Below are positions 16,743 to 25,597 of a stretch of DNA of 64,000 nt, in pieces (positions within the stretch are counted from its first letter, which is position 1; each line of letters starts with the position of its first letter). The DNA is from Halopseudomonas pertucinogena (lineage in GTDB: Bacteria > Pseudomonadota > Gammaproteobacteria > Pseudomonadales > Pseudomonadaceae), in the NCBI RefSeq assembly GCF_014646575.1, contig NZ_BMNN01000001.1:1043423-1107422 (forward strand), in the 5' to 3' direction. A program made the translations under genes and the position numbers. Under the pieces are notes generated by a model, which saw only the letters and a program-made list of their open reading frames with translations, ran no database searches and was not told the DNA's origin.

Positions 16743-18932
16743 TCAACCCGGTCCCGGGGAGCCGTCCGGTTCCCCGACGGGCTTCAGCACTGCGTTGGCA
16801 TCCAGCCGCATGCTGTCCGCAAGTTCCTGAGCCAGGCTCAGGCGGCGTAATATCCAGGGCCTCAGGTCGTACACGAAGGGGTCGCTGAATTCCTCTTCAT
16901 TTCCCCACTCCACTCTCACGAAGGGCGGGCTTTCCTCCCCGCTGTCCTCATTGCGCAGGGCCCCGCTGATCTCTTCGGCGGCGAACCGCAGTGCCGGTCG
17001 AATATCGGATTGATCTTCATCCCGGCGCATCAGCAGCATGGTCTTTACCGTGGTCAGCTGGGCCAGCAGCTGATAGCCGTGGCTGAGCAACTGTTCCAGC
17101 GGCTCGAGGGCTGGCCGGACCGCACGGGGCTCGACCAGAGAGCGCCGGGTCGCCAGTACCAGTGCGGAAAGGCTGTCGTAGGCCTCCTTGCGGGCGAGCC
17201 GCCATTCGAGCTCCGGCTCGTCATCCACTGCGGTGAACTGGCCGAGACTGAGGGCAATCTGCGCATGCCGGGCCTGTGCCTGCAGGGCGCGATTGACCAG
17301 GGAGGGGATCTGGCTTCGCTCCCAGGAGGGCAGCACATAACTGAAGGCCCAGGCTATGCCCACGCCGATAATCGTATCAGCGATGCGCTCCGGAACATTG
17401 AACATGGTGGCATCTGCGGCGCTGATGAGGTGCGCCTGCACCAGGCTCAGCACCGTGGCGGATACTGCGGTAACGATATAGCGCTTGATGGCGAAGGAAT
17501 GGGAGACAGCCTGGGCCAGCGGCACGATGACCAGCAGCACCAGCGTAGGCGCCTGGGTAGCCAGGATTGCCCCCGCCAGCAGGCTGCCCAGAATGGTGCC
17601 CGCGACCCGGCTGTTACGCCGCTCCAGCGTGTGCGCCAGGCTCCCGCGCAGCACCACCACGATGGTGACCAGAATCCAGTAGCCATGTGTTGCCCAGGGC
17701 ATCGCCAGCGACAGGCCGTAGCCGGCACCCACCGCCAGCGCGGCCCGGATCGCATGGCGCAGGGGCGGCGCATCCCAGCGCCACAGCACCAGCGCCGGGC
17801 GCAGCGACCAGCTGGTGGGACTCACGAAGAGCTTCCACGCGGTGCGCACCGCAGTCAGGTCCGGTTCGACCTTGCCGCGGGCCAGCCGGTTGACCCGCAG
17901 GATCTCGTCGTTGATCAGGCCGACCCGGTTGGTCAGGCCGCGCAGCAGGGTGGTCAGGGAAGGGCCCTGTTCCGGCAGCGCACGGCCCTGGACCTGGGGC
18001 ATACGGTTGAGCGCCGCCAGCGCCGGACGCCAGTCGGTCAGCGGCGCGCTGCGGCGGAAGAACAGGAGGTCATCGGCGTGGCGATCCAGCTCATCAGCCA
18101 TCAGGTCAAGCAGAGCGTGCATCTCTACCAGCACGGCCTGCGCCTCTGGATGGGATCTGACCAGGTCCAGATCCAGTTCACTTGCCAGCAGGTGATCGCG
18201 AATCTCCAGGATATTGATCAGCATCGCTGCCAGTTGCTGGCGCCGAGGGGTACGTGGCGACTCCAGCAGCAGGTCACGGGCTGCCTGCAGCTGTTCTGCA
18301 AGCAGCGCCTGCTTCTGCATCAGCTCGCCGATGGGCGGAGTATCGGTGGTGGTGTCGAATCGGTCGGCCTGGGTGCGCATGAGCCGGCTCAGCGCCAGCA
18401 TCGACTGGGCAAGCAGCTGGCTGCGGTAGCGCCCATTGAGCAAGGCGTTGGAGACCGTGGCATAGATCACGTAGATGAGGGACCCGCTGCCGAAGTAAAG
18501 GCAGGTGGCAAGCAGGCTGCCGTCGTTGAGATGCCCGGGTACAGCCATGGAAAAGGTCATGGCGAACATGATCGAAATCACCACCGGCAATCCGCGCGCG
18601 CCCCAGGCGCCGGCGAGGAAAGCGAAGAAGGTCGCCGGCACCAGCAGCATGCCCAGATGCAACGGCTGATCCTGCAGCAGCTGCACTCCGGCAAACAGCG
18701 GCAGGCCGAGCACCGCTGCCGGCAGCAGGCTGCCGAGCTTGCCCCGTCGAGGCATGGCATGATCCGGCGGAACACAGATGATGGCGCCCACCGCTACCAC
18801 GGACGCAGCATACTGCCCCAGCAGCAGCCAGGCCGTTCCGGCGATGAGCGCCAATCCGACGCCGGCGGATACCCCGGTGGCCACATAGGAACTCAATAGA
18901 ACGCGCAGCGCGCGGGTCAATCCACCGGTCAT
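16743..18932 (-). CDS. FUSC-family (aromatic acid exporter-like) membrane protein
   Basis: 729 residues from the ATG at 18932 (MTGGLTRALRVLLSSYVAT), preceded by GAGG; the open frame continues to 18989 without a ribosome site. Two blocks of about six membrane helices (near 10-180 and 365-520) flank large soluble parts, the layout of FUSC/YccS/AaeB efflux proteins. The second block contains HGYWILVTIVVVLR and RVAGTILGSLLAG, family hallmarks. It lies 75 bases after a second FUSC gene on the same strand, behind marR. Likely an inner-membrane exporter; substrate unknown. Confidence 0.82.
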   Translation of the reverse strand: MTGGLTRALRVLLSSYVATGVSAGVGLALIAGTAWLLLGQYAASVVAVGAIICVPPDHAMPRRGKLGSLLPAAVLGLPLFAGVQLLQDQPLHLGMLLVPATFFAFLAGAWGARGLPVVISIMFAMTFSMAVPGHLNDGSLLATCLYFGSGSLIYVIYATVSNALLNGRYRSQLLAQSMLALSRLMRTQADRFDTTTDTPPIGELMQKQALLAEQLQAARDLLLESPRTPRRQQLAAMLINILEIRDHLLASELDLDLVRSHPEAQAVLVEMHALLDLMADELDRHADDLLFFRRSAPLTDWRPALAALNRMPQVQGRALPEQGPSLTTLLRGLTNRVGLINDEILRVNRLARGKVEPDLTAVRTAWKLFVSPTSWSLRPALVLWRWDAPPLRHAIRAALAVGAGYGLSLAMPWATHGYWILVTIVVVLRGSLAHTLERRNSRVAGTILGSLLAGAILATQAPTLVLLVIVPLAQAVSHSFAIKRYIVTAVSATVLSLVQAHLISAADATMFNVPERIADTIIGVGIAWAFSYVLPSWERSQIPSLVNRALQAQARHAQIALSLGQFTAVDDEPELEWRLARKEAYDSLSALVLATRRSLVEPRAVRPALEPLEQLLSHGYQLLAQLTTVKTMLLMRRDEDQSDIRPALRFAAEEISGALRNEDSGEESPPFVRVEWGNEEEFSDPFVYDLRPWILRRLSLAQELADSMRLDANAVLKPVGEPDGSPGPG

Positions 18933-19007
18933 GCTTGCTGCCTCGCTGATGCACCTGACGTAAGGATAGACGGGGCGGCGCAGGGACAAGGCACAACAGC
19001 GGGTGGC

Positions 19008-20936
19008 CTACTCAGGGTGCTTGAAGAACTCGGCGTTGAGGCTGATGGCCCGGGCGGCGTTCTCGACATCCCAGGCGGCAGGGTGGTGGTCCTGCTGCAG
19101 GCGATCAGCCAGCCGCTGCAGGCTGCGTGCGGCCGCCAGGGGCGCATGCCGCAGCTGCTGGAGGCGCTTCAGCGCCAGCGTGGTCCGGCGACGCAGCCGG
19201 GGCGGCTGGTGCTGATTCTGCGTCAGCATGTGCATCTGCTGGATGGCGTCGCCCACCGCCAGCACCGCCAGCCCACCACTGGTGACCGGTTGCAGCGATT
19301 CAGCGCTGCGGCTGACACTCTGGATGAGTTTCAGCAGGCGATGATGCAGCCGAGCGCGCCAGATCTGATGCCGCACCGGTGCCAGCGGGTTGCCGGCCAT
19401 CTCGCTGATCTCGTTGAGCATCATCCCGGTCAGGTGACGTCGCCGGCGGCGTGCATCCGCCGGCCATATGAGGCGAAACGCGAGGTACGCCAGCAGCGGG
19501 CCGGATACCACTGCGGCGGCAATCGCCACCGAGTCAGCAAAGCTGCGCTCAAGAGGCAATACCGGGTGGGACAGCAGCAACAGCGCCATGACATAGTCCA
19601 TGGAACCACTGGCCACCCTCGGATGAGCGAAGAACGGCACTATAGCCAATATAAAAGGACTCAGCAGGGCGATCAGTTGCCACTCCGCCGTTGCCAGAGG
19701 CCACAACAACCAATGGCACGACAGCGCAGCCACCGCGGCGATGGCCTGCCAGATGAAGATATGACCCATGATGCGGGACGGCGTCTCGAAGGTAGAGAAC
19801 AGCGTGATCATTACCGAGGCGCCGAGCATCACATAGGCACCTACCGACCACCCGGTGACGATCCAGACGGCTCCGATCAGCAGCAGCAGGCCGGTGGCCC
19901 GCAATGAGGCGTGCCGTGCGCCGACCCAGTCCCGGTGCAGTACTACCCGGTTGCGGATGGATGCCAGACCGGAATGCTCGCCCTCTGTCGCCAGATGCTC
20001 CCGCTGGCTGTCCAGCAACTGGCGCAGTACGGTCGCTGTGGATTGCTCCGGGCACTGCGCCAGGGCGGCTTCCAATGACCTCAGCACCTGCTCCCCCGGT
20101 GCGTTCTCCTCCAGGCGCGCGGCGGCCATCGTCAGAACATCCCCCAAGGCCCTGTCCTCCGGCAGGTTGTGGGCCGTCCTGATCCAGTAGGTGGCAGCCA
20201 CCTGTGCCTGGACCAGCGCCCGCAGCGCACGGATGCTGCGGTGGCTGCGCAGCGACCCGGCCGCACGGGTATCAAACAGCTGCTCCGTGCCGGCGATGTC
20301 CGCCAGCAGACGATGTGCCGCCTCGGTGCGGGTTTCGCTGCTGTGGCCGGCAAAGGCGGCGGCCATGGCGCGGAGTATGTCGCTGGTGGTGCGCCGGACC
20401 CGCCCGGCAAGCTGATCCTCCGCGTCGCGCGGCGTAAAGATCAGGCCGACCACCAGCCCGACCACCACACCGGCCATCACCGTCAGAAGACGGTCGCCGC
20501 CCAGCGCGAAGATCTGCCCGGCCGGCTGCTGGGTATTGAGCAGGGCCACCATGGTCGCTGAATAACCGGACAGCAGGGCCCCGTAGGAGATCAGGCCGCT
20601 GAGCAGGTTGCCGATGCCCACGCACAGGCCGATCCACAGTGCCAGGCTGACGACCATCAGCGGCAGATTGTTTCCGGCGATCAGCACCAGCAGCACGCCG
20701 AAGAGGGTCCCCACTACCGTGCCCAGCGCCCGGAACAGGCTCTTCTCCACCAGCATTCCTCGCACCGGCTGGGACACCGCCCAGACCGTCATGGCCGACC
20801 ACTGGGGGTGTTCCAGGCCCATGAGCCATGCCAGTACCAGTGCCAGGCAGGAGGCGAGGGCGGTACGCAGGCCAAAGCCCAGCCTGGGTACATCGAAGCC
20901 CAGCCGGGCCAGTCGGGAGGTCACGGGCTCAGTCAT
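19008..20936 (-). CDS. FUSC-family (AaeB-like) membrane protein
   Basis: 642 residues; the start ATG at 20936 overlaps the marR stop (TGATG), so the two are translationally coupled. An N-terminal helix block (about 20-170) includes HPQWSAMTVWAVSQPVRG and RALGTVVGTLFGVLL, the classic AaeB/FUSC start, and a second block lies near 330-490. AaeB exports aromatic acids with a membrane-fusion partner (AaeA), but no such partner gene is visible here. The MarR regulator upstream suggests induction by a phenolic or other aromatic compound. Confidence 0.85.
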   Translation of the reverse strand: MTEPVTSRLARLGFDVPRLGFGLRTALASCLALVLAWLMGLEHPQWSAMTVWAVSQPVRGMLVEKSLFRALGTVVGTLFGVLLVLIAGNNLPLMVVSLALWIGLCVGIGNLLSGLISYGALLSGYSATMVALLNTQQPAGQIFALGGDRLLTVMAGVVVGLVVGLIFTPRDAEDQLAGRVRRTTSDILRAMAAAFAGHSSETRTEAAHRLLADIAGTEQLFDTRAAGSLRSHRSIRALRALVQAQVAATYWIRTAHNLPEDRALGDVLTMAAARLEENAPGEQVLRSLEAALAQCPEQSTATVLRQLLDSQREHLATEGEHSGLASIRNRVVLHRDWVGARHASLRATGLLLLIGAVWIVTGWSVGAYVMLGASVMITLFSTFETPSRIMGHIFIWQAIAAVAALSCHWLLWPLATAEWQLIALLSPFILAIVPFFAHPRVASGSMDYVMALLLLSHPVLPLERSFADSVAIAAAVVSGPLLAYLAFRLIWPADARRRRRHLTGMMLNEISEMAGNPLAPVRHQIWRARLHHRLLKLIQSVSRSAESLQPVTSGGLAVLAVGDAIQQMHMLTQNQHQPPRLRRRTTLALKRLQQLRHAPLAAARSLQRLADRLQQDHHPAAWDVENAARAISLNAEFFKHPE

Positions 20937-21388
20937 CACGGGCCGCTTTGACCGAGCATGCCGATACGCTGCTGAATGCGTTCGAGAGCGTCGAGCATCC
21001 GGCTCAGCTCGGCATCATCGAGCTCTGCCAGCATCTCGTGCTCAATGGCGAGAAGATGGCGGCGGATATCGATGACCGCCGCCTTGCCTGCTTCGGTAAG
21101 CATGACCAGCTTGACCCGTCGATCATCCGGGGCGGTGCAGCGCTGAACATGACCGCGCGCCTCCAGTGTATCGAGCAGGCGCACCAGGCTGGAGCCGTCG
21201 ATGCCGACCAGCGAGGCCAGATCCTTCTGACTGACCCCATCGCCGGATTCGGCGAGGTGGATCAATGGCGACCAACTGATATCAGCCAGGCCGACAGCGG
21301 CCATCTGCTGGTCGATGGTCCGGCGCCACAGGCGCGACAACATGGAGAACCGGATACCGAACCGGTCCCGAGGGGAAAGTGGTTGCAT
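20936..21388 (-). CDS. MarR-family transcriptional regulator
   Basis: 150 residues. A winged-helix domain occupies the middle: DGVSQKDLASLVGIDGSSLVRLLDTLEARGHVQR supplies helix-turn-helix and recognition helix (about residues 55-88), and CTAPDDRRVKLVMLTEAGK is the wing with the conserved DxR motif. MarR proteins repress efflux genes until an aromatic ligand binds. The next gene overlaps its stop codon, so the FUSC exporter is its most likely target along with its own promoter. Confidence 0.92.
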   Translation of the reverse strand: MQPLSPRDRFGIRFSMLSRLWRRTIDQQMAAVGLADISWSPLIHLAESGDGVSQKDLASLVGIDGSSLVRLLDTLEARGHVQRCTAPDDRRVKLVMLTEAGKAAVIDIRRHLLAIEHEMLAELDDAELSRMLDALERIQQRIGMLGQSGP

Positions 21389-21465
21389 GGCTAATGATTT
21401 GGATTCAATCGAATGGAATCAAATCATATCACCCGCGGTGCCTCCTTTCCAGATATGAGCCAGGG

Positions 21466-21909
21466 CTACCACCAGGGCCCCGTACGGAAACTGGTGCCCA
21501 CCACCACAAAAGCCACCCCCAGCAGGGTTACCAGACGGACCCGCCGGGCCATGGCCGGGAGCGTCTGCACCGACAGATGTGGAATGATCCGCAAGCGGGC
21601 ATCGATGGCGACCGCCAGGGTAAGGCCGAGCAGAAGCAGCTTGAGCAGGATGAGACGGGCAACGAAACTGTCCGCGGCAAGCCAGGCAGCCACATCGGGC
21701 AGGCGGAACCAGGCAAGCCAGAGGCCGGACACTACCTGGATGATCAGGGCCGACATACCCCATTTTTCATAGGCACCTTCGAACGCCAGCAGCCCCTCGA
21801 CCGATCCCTCGCGCAGGATCCGGGGCAGTAAGGCCAGCGCGAGCACCAGATGGCCGCCGGTCCAGACCGTGGCGGCGAGAATATGGATGACCAGAACATA
21901 CTTGTACAT
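21466..21909 (-). CDS. CopD-family membrane protein
   Basis: 147 residues starting 2 bases after the MscS-like stop. Four membrane helices are visible (about 1-28, 48-70, 80-105, 122-142). The first contains HILAATVWTGGHLVL, whose His residues are typical of CopD-like four-helix proteins that may bind heme or copper. Copper handling is the family label only; no cop genes are nearby. Likely co-transcribed with the MscS gene. Confidence 0.75.
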   Translation of the reverse strand: MYKYVLVIHILAATVWTGGHLVLALALLPRILREGSVEGLLAFEGAYEKWGMSALIIQVVSGLWLAWFRLPDVAAWLAADSFVARLILLKLLLLGLTLAVAIDARLRIIPHLSVQTLPAMARRVRLVTLLGVAFVVVGTSFRTGPWW

Positions 21910-21911
21910 GA

Positions 21912-22811
21912 TTACTCCCCGCTCTGACCGACAGCAGCGGCCGCCGCCGTTGCCTTCTTCCGACTCTCGGGGGAGAAGTCGTTCTGGGAAAACACTTCGT
22001 TGAGAATGTTCTGCTCGATGAAGTTACGCTCGCCGACCTTGACCGGCAGCCGTACGGTCAGGTGGATCTCGCCTGCCACCGGCACCTGAAGAGTGACCCT
22101 TGGCTCGACGGTAGGCATCATCAGGCCGCGCTGATTGCCGAGCTTGCTCATGTAGCGCCGCACCAGCTCCAGATAGGGGGCGCAGTGCCGGTTCGCGGCT
22201 TCCAGCAGTGCGGTCTGCGCCAGCTGCCAGTTCTCCTCCCGTTTGAACGGTACGGTGAATACATGGAAGTCGTAATGGGTGGTGAAGCTCTCGTTGACCA
22301 CCGGCTCGGAGACGAAGAGGGCGTTGGGAATGACGATGCGCCGGCCGGTGCGCTGATGCAGGTGCTTGCCCGGGCCCACCTCGAGAATGGTGGTGGCCAG
22401 TAGCGTCTGGTCGATCACGTCACCGCGCAGCTCCTTGACCTGAATGCGGTCTCCCAGCGCGAAGGAACGTGACCCGCTCTTCAGGATCGAGCCGGTAACG
22501 CACAGGATCAGCTCCTTGGTCGCCACCACGAAGGCCACCGCGATGGCGACGATGGACAGGGCCAGGGTGCGCAGCTCCTCGCCCCAGATCATCACCAGAC
22601 CGAGCAGCATGAGCAGCAGAAAGCCGTTGCGCGAGTTGATCAGCCACTTGCCCCGCAATTCCGGCGATTGAACAGTACGGAGGATGAAGCGGGCGGCCAG
22701 CGCACGCAGCACCATCACCACCACGATCAGGATCACAGAGCTGGCCAGCAGGCTCAGCACTGCGTCCGAGATGACAAAGTTGTCGGGAAGCCAATCGATA
22801 TTTTCAAACAT
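21912..22811 (-). CDS. MscS-family mechanosensitive channel-like protein
   Basis: 299 residues from the ATG at 22811 (MFENIDWLPDNFV); the longer frame to 22871 begins in poor context. Two to three membrane helices lie near residues 18-40 and 65-105. A typical MscS beta domain follows: GSRSFALGDRIQV, then RRIVIPNALFVSEPVVN. The C-terminal part is soluble and mixed alpha/beta. It would release solutes on osmotic downshift, but small MscS-like proteins can have other roles. First gene of a two-gene unit with the CopD-like gene. Confidence 0.85.
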   Translation of the reverse strand: MFENIDWLPDNFVISDAVLSLLASSVILIVVVMVLRALAARFILRTVQSPELRGKWLINSRNGFLLLMLLGLVMIWGEELRTLALSIVAIAVAFVVATKELILCVTGSILKSGSRSFALGDRIQVKELRGDVIDQTLLATTILEVGPGKHLHQRTGRRIVIPNALFVSEPVVNESFTTHYDFHVFTVPFKREENWQLAQTALLEAANRHCAPYLELVRRYMSKLGNQRGLMMPTVEPRVTLQVPVAGEIHLTVRLPVKVGERNFIEQNILNEVFSQNDFSPESRKKATAAAAAVGQSGE

Positions 22812-22945
22812 GTACCACACCTGTTTTCTGATCAGGGGCGCATCATCTGCTGAAGGCCCTCCATGCGTCAATTCATGCCGCGTGCTGCTGCGCAGGGCGC
22901 AGCTTGTCTTTACCGGTGGTACAGCCTGTGGGAAGCGAAAAGCCG

Positions 22946-23038
22946 ATGCCTGATGTAAGAGCCCGGAGCTTTGATTATCTGATTGTCGGCGCCGGCTTCG
23001 CTGGCAGTGTCATGGCCGAGCGGCTGGCCGGCGGATTG
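22946..23038 (+). pseudogene. Truncated Rossmann-fold remnant, probably UDP-galactopyranose mutase (glf)
   Basis: From ATG 22946 the frame reads MPDVRARSFDYLIVGAGFAG and continues SVMAERLAGG. This is the FAD-binding GxGxxG start of an oxidoreductase, and FAGSV.AERLA is typical of Glf. After about residue 30 the similarity stops; the following 38 codons are AT-rich and look non-coding. Intact Glf proteins have about 370 residues, so only the first 8 percent remains. The cut falls where base composition changes, just upstream of the polyester hydrolase. The parent family is inferred from one short motif. Confidence 0.6.
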
Positions 23039-23253
23039 AACAGTGCTGTGCATTCCATATATGTCCTTATATTCAACTACTCTTTCAGTTGTAAATGGCC
23101 ATTAACACATAAGCGTGAGCTGTCGATTAAAACAGATAACCCGTGCGGGTGAACTTGCCCGGACGGCATTGACGTTACCATGAATGGGCAAAATACTCCT
23201 GACGTCCGCGAGATGCGTACACCAAAAAATAAAACTAACAATCTGGAGTAATA
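23039..23253. other. AT-rich junction between glf remnant and polyester hydrolase gene
   Basis: About 215 bases clearly richer in A/T than both flanks, including CATATATGTCCTTATATTC and CCAAAAAATAAAACTAAC. No coding frame continues through it. It holds the candidate hydrolase promoter and a small ACCCGTGCGGGT hairpin near 23141. It reads as a recombination or insertion scar. Confidence 0.5.
23169..23197 (+). promoter_or_regulatory. Candidate sigma-70 promoter for the polyester hydrolase gene
   Basis: TTGACG (23169-23174) and AATACT (23192-23197) are separated by 17 bases. Transcription would start near 23204, about 50 bases before the ATG. Spacing and the -35 match are good, the -10 is moderate. 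Confidence 0.5.
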
Positions 23254-24168
23254 ATGATTAATACCTTCCTGCCCAAGTCCCTGGCCTCCGTATTGGCGGC
23301 TGGTGCACTTCTGCTGTCCTCTGCTGCCATGGCAAACAACCCGCCGGTTGATCCGCCACCTGGCGGCGACTCACCCTACGCACGCGGCCCGGATCCGACC
23401 GTTTCCTTCCTGGAGGCACGGAGCGGGCCGTACAGCACCCGTACCAGTCGTGTTTCCAGTCTGGTCAGCGGGTTTGGCGGCGGTACCATTCACTACCCGA
23501 CCGGGGTGGAAGGCACCATGGGTGCGGTAGTGGTCATTCCCGGCTTCGTATCGGCCGAATCGTCGATCGACTGGTGGGGGCCGAAGCTGGCGTCCTATGG
23601 CTTCGTGGTGATGACCATCGATACCAATACCGGCTTTGACCAGCCGCCGAGCCGCGCACGCCAGATCAACAATGCGCTGGACTATCTGGTAGAGCAGAAT
23701 ACCAGTCGCACCAGCCCGGTGCAGGGCATGATCGACACCAATCGTCTTGGTGTCATCGGCTGGTCAATGGGCGGCGGCGGCACCATCCGGGTCGCCAGCG
23801 AGGGCCGCATCAAGGCTGCCATTCCGCTGGCGCCCTGGGATACGGTAACCACCTATGCCGGTCGTGCTCAGGCGCCGACACTGATCTTCGCCTGTGAAAG
23901 CGATCTCATCGCACCGGTGCGTTCACATGCTTCGCCGCTCTACAACCGTCTGCCCAGCGACATTGAGAAGGCCTATGTGGAGATCAACAATGGCAGCCAC
24001 TACTGTGCCAACGGGGGCGGCCTGAACGACGCCGTGCTCGGCCGGCTGGGGGTATCCTGGATGAAGCGTTTCCTGGATGAAGACACCCGTTACAGCCAGT
24101 TCCTCTGCGGCCCCAGCCACACTTCGGATCGCAATATTTCCGAATACCGTGGCAACTGCCCCTATTAA
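23254..24168 (+). CDS. Secreted polyester hydrolase (type II PETase-like cutinase, PE-H-like)
   Basis: 304 residues from ATG 23254 behind GGAG. A signal peptide ends at AMA/NN (26-27). The mature enzyme is an alpha/beta hydrolase of the dienelactone hydrolase/cutinase group. Nucleophile Ser171 lies in GWSMGGGG, Asp217 in ACESDLIAP and His249 in NGSHYC. Trp195 in APWDT is the substrate-stacking position. Cys214 and Cys251 would form the extra disulfide near the active site that defines type II PET hydrolases, and Cys285/Cys302 the C-terminal one. The same residue numbers are those I recall for PE-H of Pseudomonas aestusnigri, a proven polyester and PET hydrolase. It stands alone, bounded by an AT-rich junction and its own terminator. 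Natural substrate may be cutin-like or bacterial polyester. Confidence 0.93.
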   Translation: MINTFLPKSLASVLAAGALLLSSAAMANNPPVDPPPGGDSPYARGPDPTVSFLEARSGPYSTRTSRVSSLVSGFGGGTIHYPTGVEGTMGAVVVIPGFVSAESSIDWWGPKLASYGFVVMTIDTNTGFDQPPSRARQINNALDYLVEQNTSRTSPVQGMIDTNRLGVIGWSMGGGGTIRVASEGRIKAAIPLAPWDTVTTYAGRAQAPTLIFACESDLIAPVRSHASPLYNRLPSDIEKAYVEINNGSHYCANGGGLNDAVLGRLGVSWMKRFLDEDTRYSQFLCGPSHTSDRNISEYRGNCPY

Positions 24169-24183
24169 CAGGCGTTGAAACAG

Positions 24184-24215
24184 AAGGTCGGTCTCAATGA
24201 GGCCGGCCTTCTTTT
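24184..24215 (+). terminator. Intrinsic terminator after the polyester hydrolase gene
   Basis: AAGGTCGGTCTC (24184-24195), loop AAT, GAGGCCGGCCTT (24199-24210), with two G-U pairs in RNA, followed by CTTTT and an alternating AT run. It isolates the hydrolase from the convergent extensin-like gene. Confidence 0.8.
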
Positions 24216-24238
24216 ATATATATATGGATCAACTGCCT

Positions 24239-24946
24239 TCAACGGCAGAAGCCGAAACCACTTCCCTCAAGATGGAAATGGTTTTCATGCGGCTGGTTAT
24301 AATCCGGCCCCAATACGGTGCGGAAGTATCTGCAAGCCTGTGAATGTGCCTGCCGAAGAAACTCCGACTTGGCGGGCTCGGTATCATTGTTCCAGTCCTT
24401 CAGTACTGAAATCCGGGTCCCGTCCGCCATCCTGAAGGCCGCTACATCGAAGGCATTGGCCAATGCATGCTGACTGCGCCTGGCATCAGCCCTGTGGTAG
24501 ATGTTGCGACAGGCAAAGCTGCCGAAATGCTCGACCTGTTGCAGACGGCTTCCAAGGAGCGACGCCGCCAGCGGCTGCAACTGCTGGCGTTCGTACATCA
24601 CCCAGGCCACCGCCACAGGGCAGGTAACAGTGAAGCTGGCGTTGAATTCCACATCGGTGCGGCTTATGCGCACCACATTGACCAGTGGGCAACCCTCCAC
24701 TGGCGTATAGTCCCTCAGCGGCGTGTAATCCAGCGCACCTTCGGGAGCGGCCTCCAATACCGCCTGGCATTGCTCGGCGTCATCTCCCAATCGCTGGAGC
24801 TTCCATTGGGTGACCGGGGTCATTGGATGATCGACGGCAAGCGGCTCCCAGGGGTTCCATTGCGGCGGCAGATACTGCCATGGCCGTCCGAGCAGAACGG
24901 CAGCTGCCAATGCAGCCAGCACCAGCCATCTGAACAGACGCAGCAC
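24239..24946 (-). CDS. Extensin-like C-terminal domain protein
   Basis: 235 residues. An N-terminal membrane anchor or signal (about 4-20, RWLVLAALAAAVLLG) is followed by the extensin-like domain. Its motifs include SFACRNIY, SQHALANAFDVAAF and HENHFHLEG; the conserved His/Asp pattern resembles zinc-dependent D,D-peptidase-like folds. It probably acts on or binds cell-wall material in the periplasm, but activity is unproven. Followed downstream by nothing on its strand until the AT-rich tail shared with the hydrolase terminator; preceded closely by a DUF3185 gene. Confidence 0.82.
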   Translation of the reverse strand: MLRLFRWLVLAALAAAVLLGRPWQYLPPQWNPWEPLAVDHPMTPVTQWKLQRLGDDAEQCQAVLEAAPEGALDYTPLRDYTPVEGCPLVNVVRISRTDVEFNASFTVTCPVAVAWVMYERQQLQPLAASLLGSRLQQVEHFGSFACRNIYHRADARRSQHALANAFDVAAFRMADGTRISVLKDWNNDTEPAKSEFLRQAHSQACRYFRTVLGPDYNQPHENHFHLEGSGFGFCR

Positions 24947-24949
24947 GTT

Positions 24950-25153
24950 TCAGCGTCTGACCACCGCCAGCAACAAACCGCCTACCGCAGCGGCGGCACC
25001 CAGGATCAGAAACCACATGGTGCTGTCGGTGAAACGCCCGGTAAAGGTTTCGGTGATCTGGTCGCCCACCGATTGGGACGCCTGCCAGCCGAAGTACAGC
25101 AACACCAGACCCACCACCAGAAGTACGATACCCATTACCCTGCTTGTGCCCAT
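24950..25153 (-). CDS. DUF3185 small membrane protein
   Basis: 67 residues from the ATG at 25153, chosen over 25168 because GAGGAA precedes it by 7 bases. Two transmembrane helices (about 5-25 and 47-65) enclose QSVGDQITETFTGRFTDSTMW, typical of DUF3185. Function unknown. It ends 4 bases before the extensin-like start and is probably co-transcribed with it. Confidence 0.8.
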   Translation of the reverse strand: MGTSRVMGIVLLVVGLVLLYFGWQASQSVGDQITETFTGRFTDSTMWFLILGAAAAVGGLLLAVVRR

Positions 25154-25288
25154 CGTCGTGTTCCTCATGAGAAGTCGTCAGAGTTTCAGACCGGAGCGGC
25201 ACGGAAAAGTGCGCCCCGATCCGGCTGTCGGACCGGAAACGGTCGGATTCTGGTAAGGTGTGCAGCCTGACGTTGGCGGGGAATCAGA

Positions 25289-25570
25289 ATGTCTGCAGTT
25301 GAGCCCATTTTCCATTCCGGTGACGAGACACTCAGTCTGCGTCAGCTTGACGAGCTCAACGGTCTGCCCAAGGGCAGCAGCTTCCGCTGGTTCAAGGCCT
25401 GCGAAGCCGAGCTGGAAGAGGGCAGGGACTACCATTACCTCCCAGCCGACGAGCATGCAGCGCTCATTGATGAGCTCAGGCGCAGCGGGCGGATCTATCC
25501 TGCTACACGGCATCTGGTGTTGCTGACGCGCAGCGGCTACGAATACATGCGCAGCCGCTCGCTGGGCTGA
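25289..25570 (+). CDS. 93-residue hypothetical protein
   Basis: ATG 25289 behind GGGGAA. The protein is soluble and charged. The segment LNGLPKGSSFRWFKACEAEL followed by a strand-rich tail (HLVLLTRSGYEYM) faintly recalls small DNA-binding or antirepressor-like domains of phage proteins, but I do not recognise the family with confidence. No signal peptide or membrane segment. It lies 27 bases before the AEC carrier gene on the same strand and could share its transcript. Confidence 0.65.
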   Translation: MSAVEPIFHSGDETLSLRQLDELNGLPKGSSFRWFKACEAELEEGRDYHYLPADEHAALIDELRRSGRIYPATRHLVLLTRSGYEYMRSRSLG

Positions 25571-25597
25571 TCGTTAACCCTGCATCAAGGAGTCCAC

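Noticed and set aside
17010..18899. 629-codon open frame on the + strand
   Set aside because: Antisense to the FUSC gene; rich in Gln, Gly and His with no family resemblance.
22904..23152. Complete 82-residue protein
   Set aside because: Only the first 30 codons after ATG 22946 resemble a protein family; the rest is AT-rich junction sequence.
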